Below are positions 7,045 through 15,134 of a stretch of DNA of 56,199 bases, piece by piece. Position numbers and translations under genes: made by a program. This DNA is from Pseudomonadota bacterium (lineage in GTDB: Bacteria > Desulfobacterota > Desulfobulbia > Desulfobulbales > Desulfocapsaceae). The stretch is from positions 1-56,199 of the forward strand of contig JAHJNL010000099.1 in the NCBI GenBank assembly GCA_018820855.1, read 5' to 3'. Within the stretch, counting starts at the first letter, position 1; every line of letters begins with the position of its first letter. The notes under the pieces were generated by a model, which was not told the DNA's origin, searched no databases, and saw nothing but the letters and a program-made list of their open reading frames with translations.

Positions 7045-9270
7045 ATGACGATTAAAAAAAATATTACCATGGCACTAGCCGGCAATCCCAATGCCGGTAA
7101 GACCACTCTCTTCAACAAACTTACCGGGGCCAGACAGCATGTTGGGAACTACCCTGGCATCACCGTGGATTATAAAGAAGGTCATTTCACCCATGAAGAC
7201 CAGAAAATATCTATTACCGACCTTCCAGGAACTTACTCACTGACGGCCTATTCCGTTGAGGAGATTGTAAGCAGAGATTTTATCACCAACAACCGACCGG
7301 ATGTAGTTATCAACATTGTAGATGCCTCCAATCTCGAAAGGAACCTCTACCTCACAACCCAGTTTCTGGAAATGGGGGTGCCTCTGATTATTGCTCTGAA
7401 TATGGTTGATGTGGCAAAGGATAGGGGAATAGAAGTTCACTATGAGAAATTAGCAGAGCTACTCGGTGTTCATGTAGTCCCCATCATCGCCAGGTCGGGT
7501 GAAGGGACAAAGGAGTTGATCAAACAAGCGATTGAGGTTTCCCGTTCTGAAAAAATATGGTGCCCAAAGGATATTTCCTACGGAGAGGACCTTGATGAGG
7601 TACTCATGGAGATCGTCTCCATCATTTCCGATTCTTCATTTCTTGTTAAAACCTATCCTCCTCACTACACAGCCATCAAATATCTCGAGCATGACGACCA
7701 GATTCTGACTCTGGGACAGGCAGCTGATCCAATCGTAGCCAAAAAGCTCGAAGAGATCGTGGGGAATATTTCCGACCACGTGCTCAAAACCATGGACGTG
7801 TATCCGGAATCAATGATTGCTGACCATCGTTACGGATTTATAAAGTCCATTCTCCGCCAGGGAGTCCTATCTCATAAATTTGACATTGACCGCCTCTACA
7901 CCTCAGACAAAATAGACAAGGTTCTCACAAATCGTCTCATGGGTCCGGTTGTCATGCTGCTCATCCTCTTTGGCCTTTATCAGTTCACCTTTTCCTGGAG
8001 TGAACTGCCGGTTTCCTGGATGGAATCATTTTTCGGTTGGCTGGGTGGAGTAGCGGATACAACTCTTCCTGAAGGACCCGTTAAGTCCATGCTCATCTCA
8101 GGTGTTATCGATGGGGTTGGCGGGGTTCTCGGCTTTGTTCCTCTTATCATGTTCATGTTCTTTGGGATTGCTGTCCTCGAAGATTCCGGTTATCTGGCTC
8201 GTGTTGCGTTCATGATGGACCGGATTTTTCGTATTTTCGGTCTGCACGGTTCCTCGGTAATGCCTTTCATCGTATCCGGCGGAATAGCGGGCGGCTGTGC
8301 AGTGCCAGGAGTTATGGCCACCAGGACGCTTCGCTCACCAAAGGAACGCATGGCCACCCTGCTCACTGTTCCCTTTATGAACTGTGGAGCAAAGGTGCCT
8401 GTTCTGGTTTTGCTTATCGGTGCATTCTTTACCGATCATCAGGCACTCTATATGTTTCTCTTCACCATGCTGGCCTGGCTGGTCGCCCTTGTGGTTGCCA
8501 AATTTCTGCGCATAACCGTACTCAAAGGAGAAGCAACCCCCTTTGTCATGGAATTGCCTCCCTACCGTTTCCCCACCCTGAGAGGACTTCTCATTCATAC
8601 CTGGGAACGTACCTGGCAATATATAAAGAAAGCAGGAACAGTAATTCTGGGGATATCCATTATTCTCTGGGCATTGATGACCTACCCCGGGCTACCTGAA
8701 TCTCAACAGGATACTTTTGAAGCAAAACGGACAATGATAAGCCAAAGCTATCCTGAATCAATCAGGACAGAACTTCTTTCTTACAATCAGGAAACCGGGG
8801 AACTGTCACAAAAGGGAAAAGAACTGAAAGCAGCACTGACAATCATAGATCAGGAGGAGTCCGGAGCTGGCCTGAGATACTCCATTGCCGGTAAAATTGG
8901 GACCTTTCTTGAACCGGTCTCAAGCCTTGCCGGATTTGACTGGCGGACCAACATTGCCCTGCTTGGCGGATTTGCAGCCAAGGAGGTAATTATCTCCACT
9001 CTGGGGACAGCTTACTCCATGGGTGAGGTGAAAGTAGATGCATCTGATTCTCTTGGGGAGCGATTGGTCAGAGATCCGCATTGGAACGGTGTCGTGGCAG
9101 TGGCTGTATTGATTTTCATCATGTTTTACGCCCCCTGTTTTGTCACTGTAGTCTGTATTGCCAAAGAGGCAGGCTCCTGGAAGTGGGCCTTTTTCTCCAT
9201 GGCCTTTAACACTGCTTTTGCCTTTTTCGCTGCCTTCGCCGTCTTTCAGATAGGCAGCATGCTGGGATAA
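7045..9270 (+). CDS. feoB: Ferrous iron permease FeoB
   Basis: 741 residues. The N-terminal G-protein domain has GNPNAGKTT (G1), DLPGTYSL (G3) and NMVD (G4). A helical GDI spacer and a C-terminal permease follow, with the paired Gate segments GGCAVPGVMATRTL and MNCGAKVPVLVLL. FeoB imports Fe(II) across the inner membrane in anoxic cells. The length is normal. The ribosome binding site is poor, suggesting modest translation or coupling. Its 3' end is covered by the antisense strand lying downstream of a cobalamin riboswitch. Confidence 0.95.
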   Translation: MTIKKNITMALAGNPNAGKTTLFNKLTGARQHVGNYPGITVDYKEGHFTHEDQKISITDLPGTYSLTAYSVEEIVSRDFITNNRPDVVINIVDASNLERNLYLTTQFLEMGVPLIIALNMVDVAKDRGIEVHYEKLAELLGVHVVPIIARSGEGTKELIKQAIEVSRSEKIWCPKDISYGEDLDEVLMEIVSIISDSSFLVKTYPPHYTAIKYLEHDDQILTLGQAADPIVAKKLEEIVGNISDHVLKTMDVYPESMIADHRYGFIKSILRQGVLSHKFDIDRLYTSDKIDKVLTNRLMGPVVMLLILFGLYQFTFSWSELPVSWMESFFGWLGGVADTTLPEGPVKSMLISGVIDGVGGVLGFVPLIMFMFFGIAVLEDSGYLARVAFMMDRIFRIFGLHGSSVMPFIVSGGIAGGCAVPGVMATRTLRSPKERMATLLTVPFMNCGAKVPVLVLLIGAFFTDHQALYMFLFTMLAWLVALVVAKFLRITVLKGEATPFVMELPPYRFPTLRGLLIHTWERTWQYIKKAGTVILGISIILWALMTYPGLPESQQDTFEAKRTMISQSYPESIRTELLSYNQETGELSQKGKELKAALTIIDQEESGAGLRYSIAGKIGTFLEPVSSLAGFDWRTNIALLGGFAAKEVIISTLGTAYSMGEVKVDASDSLGERLVRDPHWNGVVAVAVLIFIMFYAPCFVTVVCIAKEAGSWKWAFFSMAFNTAFAFFAAFAVFQIGSMLG

Positions 9271-9281
9271 TAATGCAGGAG

Positions 9282-9311
9282 GCCAAGTCTGCACCAACGG
9301 GCAGACTTGGC
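9282..9311. terminator. Bidirectional hairpin after feoB
   Basis: GCCAAGTCTGC (9282-9292) pairs perfectly with GCAGACTTGGC (9301-9311) around an 8-base loop. Neither side has a T-run. It lies just after the feoB stop and just after the stop of the minus-strand 30-codon ORF, so it may mark both transcript ends. Confidence 0.5.
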
Positions 9312-9318
9312 AACGGTT

Positions 9319-9411
9319 TCACAGTAAATAACGCATGACCCTCTGAAACGAATCCCAGTCTTTTATTTGCCATAAAACCAACTTGGTTAGACTCCGTTCA
9401 CGTAACATCAT
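9319..9411 (-). CDS. 30-residue putative small protein downstream of the cobalamin riboswitch
   Basis: A GAGGAGGG ribosome binding site (complement of 9419-9426) stands 7 bases before tandem ATG codons at 9411 and 9408, one of the best such sites in the window. The 30-codon ORF (MMLRERSLTK ... RVMRYLL) is basic and amphipathic, with several Trp, Arg and Leu residues. It begins about 70 bases after the riboswitch terminator and ends just before the shared hairpin. The surrounding open frame extends upstream but runs through the terminator and has no start signal there. No family is recognised; it could be a small regulatory peptide, a leader peptide, or the trace of a lost gene. Confidence 0.45.
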   Translation of the reverse strand: MMLRERSLTKLVLWQIKDWDSFQRVMRYLL

Positions 9412-9481
9412 CAGTGTACCCTCCTCAGGTAAGCGGCTGTTGCTTGCACAAATTGTCAACAGTCCAGCAATGACCCGGAGT

Positions 9482-9520
9482 AAAAAAAAACCCGGGCCGA
9501 AAAATAAATTCAGACCCGGG
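9482..9520 (-). terminator. Terminator of the cobalamin riboswitch (expression platform)
   Basis: On the minus strand, CCCGGG plus CTGAA pairs with TTCGG plus CCCGGG (one bulged T, 7-base loop), followed by nine T. It lies about 70 bases after the aptamer, where a transcription-terminating expression platform is expected. Confidence 0.85.
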
Positions 9521-9588
9521 GATTTCCCTTTTCTATCCACAAGATCAGTTGATTACCGATATTCCTCGACGGCAATCACTTCAGTTTT

Positions 9589-9797
9589 CAGGCAGGTCTT
9601 CTGACTTCCGATTCACTCTCCCTCTGCGCCTTCCCAACCAGTATTTTTTAACCCGGACAGAACAGATAATTCTTTTCCGAGAAATTAAAATGCTGTCAGT
9701 GGCGTGGATGCAGGGGTTATCCTCGGTTACAGCGGCGGGCCCGTCTTCGATTTTCACGAAGTTCCCTTTTCAGTCCTGTTACAGACACCTGAGCACA
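9589..9797 (-). ncRNA. Cobalamin riboswitch, apparently orphan
   Basis: The minus strand reads AAGGGAAcuucgUGAAAAU, then a hairpin, then ACGGGCCCGCCGCUGUAACC, and about 120 bases later GGAAGUCAGAAGACCUGCC. These are the conserved core blocks of the cobalamin aptamer in the correct order and spacing. Its own promoter lies upstream and a terminator downstream. No recognisable B12 transport, synthesis or B12-independent isozyme gene follows: only a 30-codon ORF and then feoB in antisense. It may control that peptide or an antisense RNA, or be a relic of a lost target gene. Confidence 0.9.
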
Positions 9798-9804
9798 TTA
9801 TCAA

Positions 9805-9831
9805 ATTATACTGTCCACACTTATTTGTCAA
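9805..9831 (-). promoter_or_regulatory. Sigma-70 promoter of the cobalamin riboswitch
   Basis: On the minus strand a perfect TTGACA (9831-9826) and a perfect TATAAT (9810-9805) are separated by 15 bases, slightly short of optimal. Transcription would start near 9798, exactly where the aptamer begins. Confidence 0.75.
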
Positions 9832-9923
9832 GGATCCACTACGAGGAAACACCATATGATGTGTAATGCAACACAACATGGCACCCCACAGGGTGTGGCC
9901 ACCATGGGAGCAGCAAAAAGCAG

Positions 9924-11258
9924 TTAACCATTTTCCCGGTCTATCCCAGCCTTGCCCATTTTGTATCGCAATACTCTCTCGCTGATACCTAGAGATTCTG
10001 CAGCCCTGGTTTGCACCCAACCATGTTCTTCCAGAGCGTGAAAGAGCATCTGCTTCTCAACATCCGCAAGTCGTTGACTGAGTTTTCCGCCACTTACCTG
10101 TTTTTCACGAACTTCAGGAGGGAGATCTTCAACACGAATAACCCTGCCTCGAACCAGAGTGATAAGTCGCTGTAGAATATGCTCAAGTTCCCTGACATTA
10201 CCGGGAAAATCATATTTCACCAGCTGATTCATGGCATCACTGGAGAGACTCACTTTCCGGGCACCGCAGTGTTTACTAAGAAAAAAATCACCGAGTTCAG
10301 GGATATCTGAACGCCTCTCCCGCAAAGGAGGAACAATGATCTCCAGGACGTTCAAACGAAAATAGAGATCTTCTCGAAATGTTCCTTTCTCCACCATTTT
10401 TTTCAGGTCACAATTTGTTGCCGACAAAACTCGAGTATCCACAGGGATTTCTTTTTCACTTCCAACCCGGCTGATTTTTTTTTCCTGCAGGGCTCTGAGC
10501 AATTTGGCCTGCAGCTGCAAGGGGAGTTCTCCCACCTCATCGAGAAAAATCGTTCCGCCTTGAGCCTGTTCAAAACGACCGCGTCGAGTGGCTGACGCGC
10601 CGGTAAAGGCTCCTTTTTCATGACCAAAAAGTTCAGATTCGAACAGATTTTCCGGGATAGCTGCACAATTTACTTCCACAAAAAGCCCCTGTTTGCGTGG
10701 GCTCAGGAGATGAATCATCTTGGCTACCAATTCTTTACCGGTACCAGTCTCGCCACGGATCAATGCCGTCCATTCAGTTGGCGCAATGCGATAGCTAAGG
10801 GAAAGCACCTCATGCATGGCCTTACTCGAACCAATTATATCAAGGGGGACCTTGGTCTTTTTAAGAGATTCTGAAACCTGATCCGCCTCCTCGGTCACTG
10901 CCAGGCTCTGTTCTATCTGTTCAATCTTTTGCAGCAGAACAGATAGATCTACCGGCTTTTCCAGGAAATCGTCTGCACCGAGCTGCATAACACGAACGGC
11001 AGTGGTCACCGAACCAAAGGCCGTGATCATGATGGCCCGTAACAGGGGAGAAATCTCCTTCATTTTTTCCAGCAGTTCATCGCCATTCATCCCATCCATT
11101 CGATGGTCGACCAGAACAAGTTGAACCGGCTCCCTGGAAAAAATCTGCAGTGCCTCTTTTCCACCCGGAGCAGTCAGGACATCATAACCTTTCTTTTTGA
11201 GGAACCCTTGAAGCATATCCCGCTGCATTGCTTCATCGTCTACTATCAGTATCTTCAT
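9924..11258 (-). CDS. NtrC-family sigma-54-dependent response regulator (ZraR-like)
   Basis: 444 residues in three parts. The receiver domain has phosphoacceptor Asp51 (LVLVDHRMDG). The AAA+ domain has Walker A GETGTGKE at 169-176 and the sigma-54 contact loop GAFTGA at 216-221. The C-terminal Fis-type helix-turn-helix contains TRAAESLGISERVLRYKM. It activates sigma-54 promoters when phosphorylated. It is the last gene of the operon, 15 bases after the histidine kinase, with a GGGAG site before its ATG. A ZraP-like gene with a sigma-54 promoter nearby is the obvious target, hence ZraR-like; the true signal (Zn, Pb or envelope stress) is unknown. Confidence 0.9.
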   Translation of the reverse strand: MKILIVDDEAMQRDMLQGFLKKKGYDVLTAPGGKEALQIFSREPVQLVLVDHRMDGMNGDELLEKMKEISPLLRAIMITAFGSVTTAVRVMQLGADDFLEKPVDLSVLLQKIEQIEQSLAVTEEADQVSESLKKTKVPLDIIGSSKAMHEVLSLSYRIAPTEWTALIRGETGTGKELVAKMIHLLSPRKQGLFVEVNCAAIPENLFESELFGHEKGAFTGASATRRGRFEQAQGGTIFLDEVGELPLQLQAKLLRALQEKKISRVGSEKEIPVDTRVLSATNCDLKKMVEKGTFREDLYFRLNVLEIIVPPLRERRSDIPELGDFFLSKHCGARKVSLSSDAMNQLVKYDFPGNVRELEHILQRLITLVRGRVIRVEDLPPEVREKQVSGGKLSQRLADVEKQMLFHALEEHGWVQTRAAESLGISERVLRYKMGKAGIDRENG

Positions 11259-11273
11259 TACACTCCCGGTCCT

Positions 11274-12827
11274 TCAAGTTCTCAAAGGCTTCATGTGATT
11301 TGACCGCCTCGGCAAAGTAACCATTACTCGAAAGATCTGTTCTTCTCTGTCTGTCTGCAACTCTAATCTTCCACCATGGGCGCCCACAATCTTCTTACTG
11401 ATGGAGAGTCCGAGACCAGTTCCCTTGGCCTTGGTGGTAAAAAAAGGTTCCGGGAATAAGGCTTCTATCTCTGAGTCAGGGAGAGGACCGCCATTGCTTA
11501 ACAAAACGAGACACTCCTGTTCTCCCCTTGTTACATTAATATCAATATAGCCACCATCAGGCTGGGCCTCCATCGCGTTTTTAAAGAGATTTTCAAAAAC
11601 CTGCCCCAGAAGATTTTTATCTCCCTGAACAATGCAGTTATTTTCTCCTCTAAGCTGTACATCAACCCCCTGTGTCTTACACTGCGCTGCATAGAGGTTT
11701 ATCAAAGAGCTGAGAAGATCAACCAGGTAAATTTCCTGATAGACCAATTCAAAGGAATGCACATATTGACGCAAACGGGAGATGATTCCATTACTGCGAT
11801 TAACCGCCTCCCTCATCCCTGTCACCAGGCCACGGTGTTCAGGACTCAAGTCAGCCGCCTCAAGTTCTAGGCGTTGCAGCCCAATTCCTATGGCATTGAG
11901 AGGATTCCGCATTTCATGGGTGATAGTAACCGTGGTTCTTCCCAAAGCTGCCGCCTCACGCTGACGTGCCATCCTTCTTTCAAAATCCCTGGCATCTTCA
12001 AGCCGCTGTCGCTGCACGCGATAAAGCCACCAGGAAGAAAGAACTCCAGTGGTAAAAAGCAATGTAAGAAAGACAATAACTCTTCTTCGCAACTCTGTCA
12101 TTCGTTCAAAAAAACGATCTGCATACAGGCCTACCACGATATCCTTGTCTTTAAAATTGAGGATGGTCTCTGAGACCAGGCCTCCAGACGATGTGGAAGA
12201 AAAAGTGGAAGATTCGGAAGCTGTTAAGTGAGAGCTTTCTGCTGTTACCACCCTTACATAGGCAATTCCGGCTAGGTTGCTTAGCAGGCTGAGGAGACGT
12301 TCCACACTGAGATCATCCAGCATTTTTTCAATCTTTCCTGTATCTAACCCGACAAATATACAAGAAGCGGAATTACAAAGAGTGTACAGATAGAGCTGTT
12401 GATCCGGCAGAAATTGGAGCCCTTCATTTGCCGAACGACTGACCTGCTGCGCTGAAAGCCAGTCCGGCGGTCCACTCACCAGTTGATCCTGGCTTAGATT
12501 CAGGATACCAATGCCGGCGAGCCCTGCTTCTCTTGCAAAAGCAGCAAGTTCACCTGCTGAGAAAGGATCGATATCGTTTAGGTAGGCGACAAAACGCCCA
12601 CTGTTGGCCAGGCTGCCTGTCAAAATGGTCTCGATGGTATCACGAGTCAGGAAGACATTACGAATATTGAGTTCTACAACAGCTGCGAGTATCTTAGAAT
12701 GTAGACGAGAGTGCTGTTGATAACTTTCTTTAATACTCTGTTGCTCATAAAAAAAATATGACACCACCAGCAGTGTCAATAACACAAAAGCAATCAAGTT
12801 ATTTTTCCAGGTTGGTAACTGGTTCAA
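11274..12827 (-). CDS. Membrane sensor histidine kinase (ZraS-like)
   Basis: 517 residues. A helix at about 9-27, a periplasmic sensor region to about 248 and a second helix (VIVFLTLLFTTGVLSSWWLY) precede the HisKA box (TITHEMRNPLNAIG, His304). The ATPase domain has NLFKNAMEAQ, then KGTGLGLSISKKIV. The start is a TTG that overlaps the stop of the preceding gene as TTGA, with GGGGGAGGG a few bases upstream; no ATG exists in the first 150 codons that would keep the first helix. It is coupled to the response regulator behind it. The sensor region matches no domain I can name. Confidence 0.88.
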   Translation of the reverse strand: MNQLPTWKNNLIAFVLLTLLVVSYFFYEQQSIKESYQQHSRLHSKILAAVVELNIRNVFLTRDTIETILTGSLANSGRFVAYLNDIDPFSAGELAAFAREAGLAGIGILNLSQDQLVSGPPDWLSAQQVSRSANEGLQFLPDQQLYLYTLCNSASCIFVGLDTGKIEKMLDDLSVERLLSLLSNLAGIAYVRVVTAESSHLTASESSTFSSTSSGGLVSETILNFKDKDIVVGLYADRFFERMTELRRRVIVFLTLLFTTGVLSSWWLYRVQRQRLEDARDFERRMARQREAAALGRTTVTITHEMRNPLNAIGIGLQRLELEAADLSPEHRGLVTGMREAVNRSNGIISRLRQYVHSFELVYQEIYLVDLLSSLINLYAAQCKTQGVDVQLRGENNCIVQGDKNLLGQVFENLFKNAMEAQPDGGYIDINVTRGEQECLVLLSNGGPLPDSEIEALFPEPFFTTKAKGTGLGLSISKKIVGAHGGRLELQTDREEQIFRVMVTLPRRSNHMKPLRT

Positions 12828-13414
12828 CGGCCACGCCCTCCCCCGCCACCACCACTACCTCCACTTCCACCACCGTTACCGTTACCCGAATTACCAGTAC
12901 CATAGCCTCTGCCATTACTCCTGCCTGTACTGCCACCTCCGTCAATATCGCTGTTATCGGCTTCTTCAGAAACAGAGGATGGAGCGACATCAGCTTCTGT
13001 TTCTTGATTCCAGTGTTTACGCTTTTTATACTTTTGAAGACGAGATCGCACTCCAGTGGAATCATTGCAGCCCATCCCGCCGCACCCTCGAACATCTATT
13101 GCCAGAAAGACTGATCCGGTAGCTGGCGTTTCACCCCATACCCTCACTTTTTCTCCAACCTGAACACATCCAGGTAAAAGAGGAAGGCCTTCTTCAGATT
13201 GAGGGAAAAGCTCCCCCACAGCCTTCACATTAATTCGACTATTGTTCTCTGCTCGCTTTGTTTCCCCTTGCTTTGTAGGAATCGAAATAAGTACAAACTC
13301 CTGAAGAGCCCTATTGACTTCAGCCACTTCCCCATAAAGAAATTCTGCAGAACCTCTGGCTGGAAAGACACCGAGCATCAACATCAAAATAACAGTGAGT
13401 TTTAGTACGTTCAT
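12824..13414 (-). CDS. Secreted OB-fold-like protein with Gly-rich tail
   Basis: About 196 residues from the ATG at 13414 (a TTG lies two codons earlier). A signal peptide (LTVILMLMLGVFPARGSAEF) is followed by a compact region of about 90 residues built of short beta segments (LYGEVAEVNRALQEFVLISI, then VGEKVRVWG). A charged linker and an almost pure Gly/Ser/Asn/Arg tail of 45 residues close the protein. It lies between the DUF4405 protein and the kinase in one operon, so a periplasmic accessory or signal-modulating role is plausible. No family name is certain. Confidence 0.75.
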   Translation of the reverse strand: MNVLKLTVILMLMLGVFPARGSAEFLYGEVAEVNRALQEFVLISIPTKQGETKRAENNSRINVKAVGELFPQSEEGLPLLPGCVQVGEKVRVWGETPATGSVFLAIDVRGCGGMGCNDSTGVRSRLQKYKKRKHWNQETEADVAPSSVSEEADNSDIDGGGSTGRSNGRGYGTGNSGNGNGGGSGGSGGGGGGRGR

Positions 13415-13426
13415 TATCAAAAAAGC

Positions 13427-14266
13427 CTATTCACCTGTAATAACTGCATGCAGAAGATCAAAAATGTCCATGCCTTCCATATCATGTGCCGCAGCTATTT
13501 CCTTGATTGTCTGTTCAGGTGTTATCTGAACTCCTTTTTCGGCAAGCCCCTGCTTTATCATTGGAAAATGAAGATTGAATTCAGCACAGATTTCCGCCAT
13601 GCTCTTATTCCCAAAACCTGGCATGGGTGAATCCGGAAAGACCACGGCCTCGCCCGGTGTCACATCTGCTTTTGCAGCCTCAATCAAAGAATAAATTTTT
13701 TGGGGAGGCAGATTATTGGCAGATCCTATTTCTAACAGAGTCATGGAACTGTCCTGCACGACAACCCCGGCTTGTTTCAGAAGATCAAGACATTGACCGA
13801 GATCAAGCCCTTCTTTTTTGGCAAAAAGTTTCAAAGAAGAAAGTTCTGCATGGCCATAAGGTGGTTCCCCGTATACCTTTGAAGCTTTGTCCTTGATCGA
13901 GTTGCTCAAGGTTATAACTGTGCTCATGGGGGGAATTTCATAATAGGTGCCGACAGCAACTACCAGTGAAAAAAGCAGGGCGACATTAAAGGATACAGTA
14001 ATGACTTTCACCTCTTTTTTCCTGTTTTTAAGATATGCAACAATCTGTTTCCAATTATAAAAAATGTGGAGGAGACCTGCTAGGATAAAGAGTACGCCTA
14101 GATTGATATGTTGATTGGCCCACTCGGTTTTACTCAGGCCAAAAAGATGCCAATCCGCCCAATAAGCAACTCTGCCATGCGGGACAATGTATAAAACAAC
14201 AGAGGTAACCACCTCTAAGACAAAAGATATAAGCATTGTCAGTGATGTAATTTTACGCATGTTCAT
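13427..14266 (-). CDS. DUF4405 membrane protein
   Basis: 279 residues. The N-terminal half has about four membrane helices with conserved histidines (INLGVLFILAGLLHIFYNWK, WADWHLFGLSK), typical of DUF4405, a family resembling small haem-binding membrane cytochromes. The C-terminal half is soluble and contains two related helical segments (DLGQCLDLLKQAGV and HFPMIKQGLAEKGV, each followed by a TLLEIGSANN / TIKEIAAAHD type sequence). It is the first gene of the operon leading to the sensor kinase. The paired histidines suggest haem or metal binding, which is inferred, and a link to what the kinase senses. Confidence 0.8.
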   Translation of the reverse strand: MNMRKITSLTMLISFVLEVVTSVVLYIVPHGRVAYWADWHLFGLSKTEWANQHINLGVLFILAGLLHIFYNWKQIVAYLKNRKKEVKVITVSFNVALLFSLVVAVGTYYEIPPMSTVITLSNSIKDKASKVYGEPPYGHAELSSLKLFAKKEGLDLGQCLDLLKQAGVVVQDSSMTLLEIGSANNLPPQKIYSLIEAAKADVTPGEAVVFPDSPMPGFGNKSMAEICAEFNLHFPMIKQGLAEKGVQITPEQTIKEIAAAHDMEGMDIFDLLHAVITGE

Positions 14267-14358
14267 GAGGAGTTATCTTAACCTGGAGTAAAGTTTTATT
14301 TGTTTTCCGGCTGATCGCCGACTCGATAGGACTGACAAAACATAACTTAATTATTCTA

Positions 14359-14373
14359 TCAAAAATCAGGCCA
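14359..14373 (-). promoter_or_regulatory. Weak sigma-54-like promoter before the DUF4405/kinase operon
   Basis: The minus strand reads TGGCCTGATTTTTGA: TGGC at -24 and TTGA (not TTGC) at -12, with correct spacing, about 95 bases before the first gene. The altered -12 makes this only a candidate, but it would give the operon positive autoregulation as in zraSR. Confidence 0.3.
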
Positions 14374-14590
14374 CTTTTACCAGAGAAACAAGTATTCCAA
14401 CATTCTTTTATGCACGACAGGATAAACATATTATTACTACAGAATCAACGTGTTACAGACAAATGTTTTATTAGAAAAGTTACTATACCAGGAATGACAA
14501 AGAAGAAGTCTGATTTAAAGAGAAGATCATCGACAGTTTTTGTGACAATCCGATTCTTGATCGACATAACCGTCGAAAAAGAAAGTGGAT

Positions 14591-14630
14591 ACAAAAAAAA
14601 CCCGCCAGGAAAAACCTGACGGGTTTTAAA
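14591..14630 (-). terminator. Terminator of the ZraP-like gene
   Basis: On the minus strand CCCGTCAGG pairs with CCTGGCGGG (one G-T pair) around a 5-base loop, followed by eight T. It lies 24 bases after the stop codon. Confidence 0.9.
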
Positions 14631-14653
14631 GAGGGAACAAGACAGTAATCGAA

Positions 14654-15106
14654 TTACTTGTCATTCATCATACCAGGCCCACCGCTCATACCCCTGGGAC
14701 CATTACAATCACCGGGGCCAGCGCAAACACCTCCGCACCAGCCCTTTCCACAAAAACCTTGCAGGCCTGCGGCCTCAGCCTTTACTCGCATGGTATTCTG
14801 CAAGTCAAACAGTTCTCCCGTTGCCTTTCCGACAGCTACAGGATCAGGCGTTTGCGCACGCATCAATGCACGTTTCACAGCACGTTTCACAGCAATCTGT
14901 TTCCGCAAGTCCTGGGTTTCCTCAAAAAACTTATCGTATTTCACCTTGGTTTCAGCATCCACGGGAGCATTTATCTGAGCTCTATTCTGGGGACAATTTT
15001 GAGGTCCCCCGCCCATCATACCTTGCCCCCAATAAGCAGAGGCCTGATAAAAACCGGTCAAACCAACAATGGTTACCAAAGCTGTAGCAGCGATCATTTT
15101 TTTCAT
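14654..15106 (-). CDS. ZraP-like periplasmic metal-binding / stress protein
   Basis: 150 residues. The signal peptide (ATALVTIVGLTGFYQASA) is followed by a Met/Gly/Asn segment (YWGQGMMGGG) and a long helical region with LRKQIAVKRAVKRALMRAQ, typical of the Spy/CpxP/ZraP family. The C-terminus is rich in Cys and Gly (GFCGKGWCGGVCAGPGDC). E. coli ZraP binds Zn, acts as a periplasmic chaperone and damps ZraS. A sigma-54 promoter upstream and a ZraSR-like pair nearby support the same circuit. The six Cys in the tail are unlike E. coli ZraP and could bind metal. Confidence 0.85.
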   Translation of the reverse strand: MKKMIAATALVTIVGLTGFYQASAYWGQGMMGGGPQNCPQNRAQINAPVDAETKVKYDKFFEETQDLRKQIAVKRAVKRALMRAQTPDPVAVGKATGELFDLQNTMRVKAEAAGLQGFCGKGWCGGVCAGPGDCNGPRGMSGGPGMMNDK

Positions 15107-15134
15107 TGTAAGTCTCCTTTTTTGTCTATTGGAA

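Larger units (their letters stand above)
14267..14653. other. 387-base intergenic region
   Basis: It contains the ZraP-like terminator at its right end and the promoter of the DUF4405 operon at its left end. The plus-strand ORF at 14410-14619 lacks a ribosome binding site and runs into the terminator. Nothing else stands out. Confidence 0.5.

Noticed and set aside
9319-9540. Full 73-codon frame around the 30-codon ORF
   Set aside because: Its start is a GTG without a binding site and the frame crosses the riboswitch terminator; only the internal ATG with its strong site is plausible.
9549-9866. Plus-strand 105-residue ORF over the riboswitch
   Set aside because: It lies entirely on the opposite strand of the cobalamin aptamer and promoter, whose conservation explains the sequence.
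12799-13114. ORFs on both strands over the Gly-rich protein gene
   Set aside because: GC-rich low-complexity DNA opens all frames; only the frame with signal peptide and overlapping stop/start makes sense.
14410-14619. Plus-strand 69-residue ORF
   Set aside because: It has no ribosome binding site and ends inside the ZraP-like terminator.
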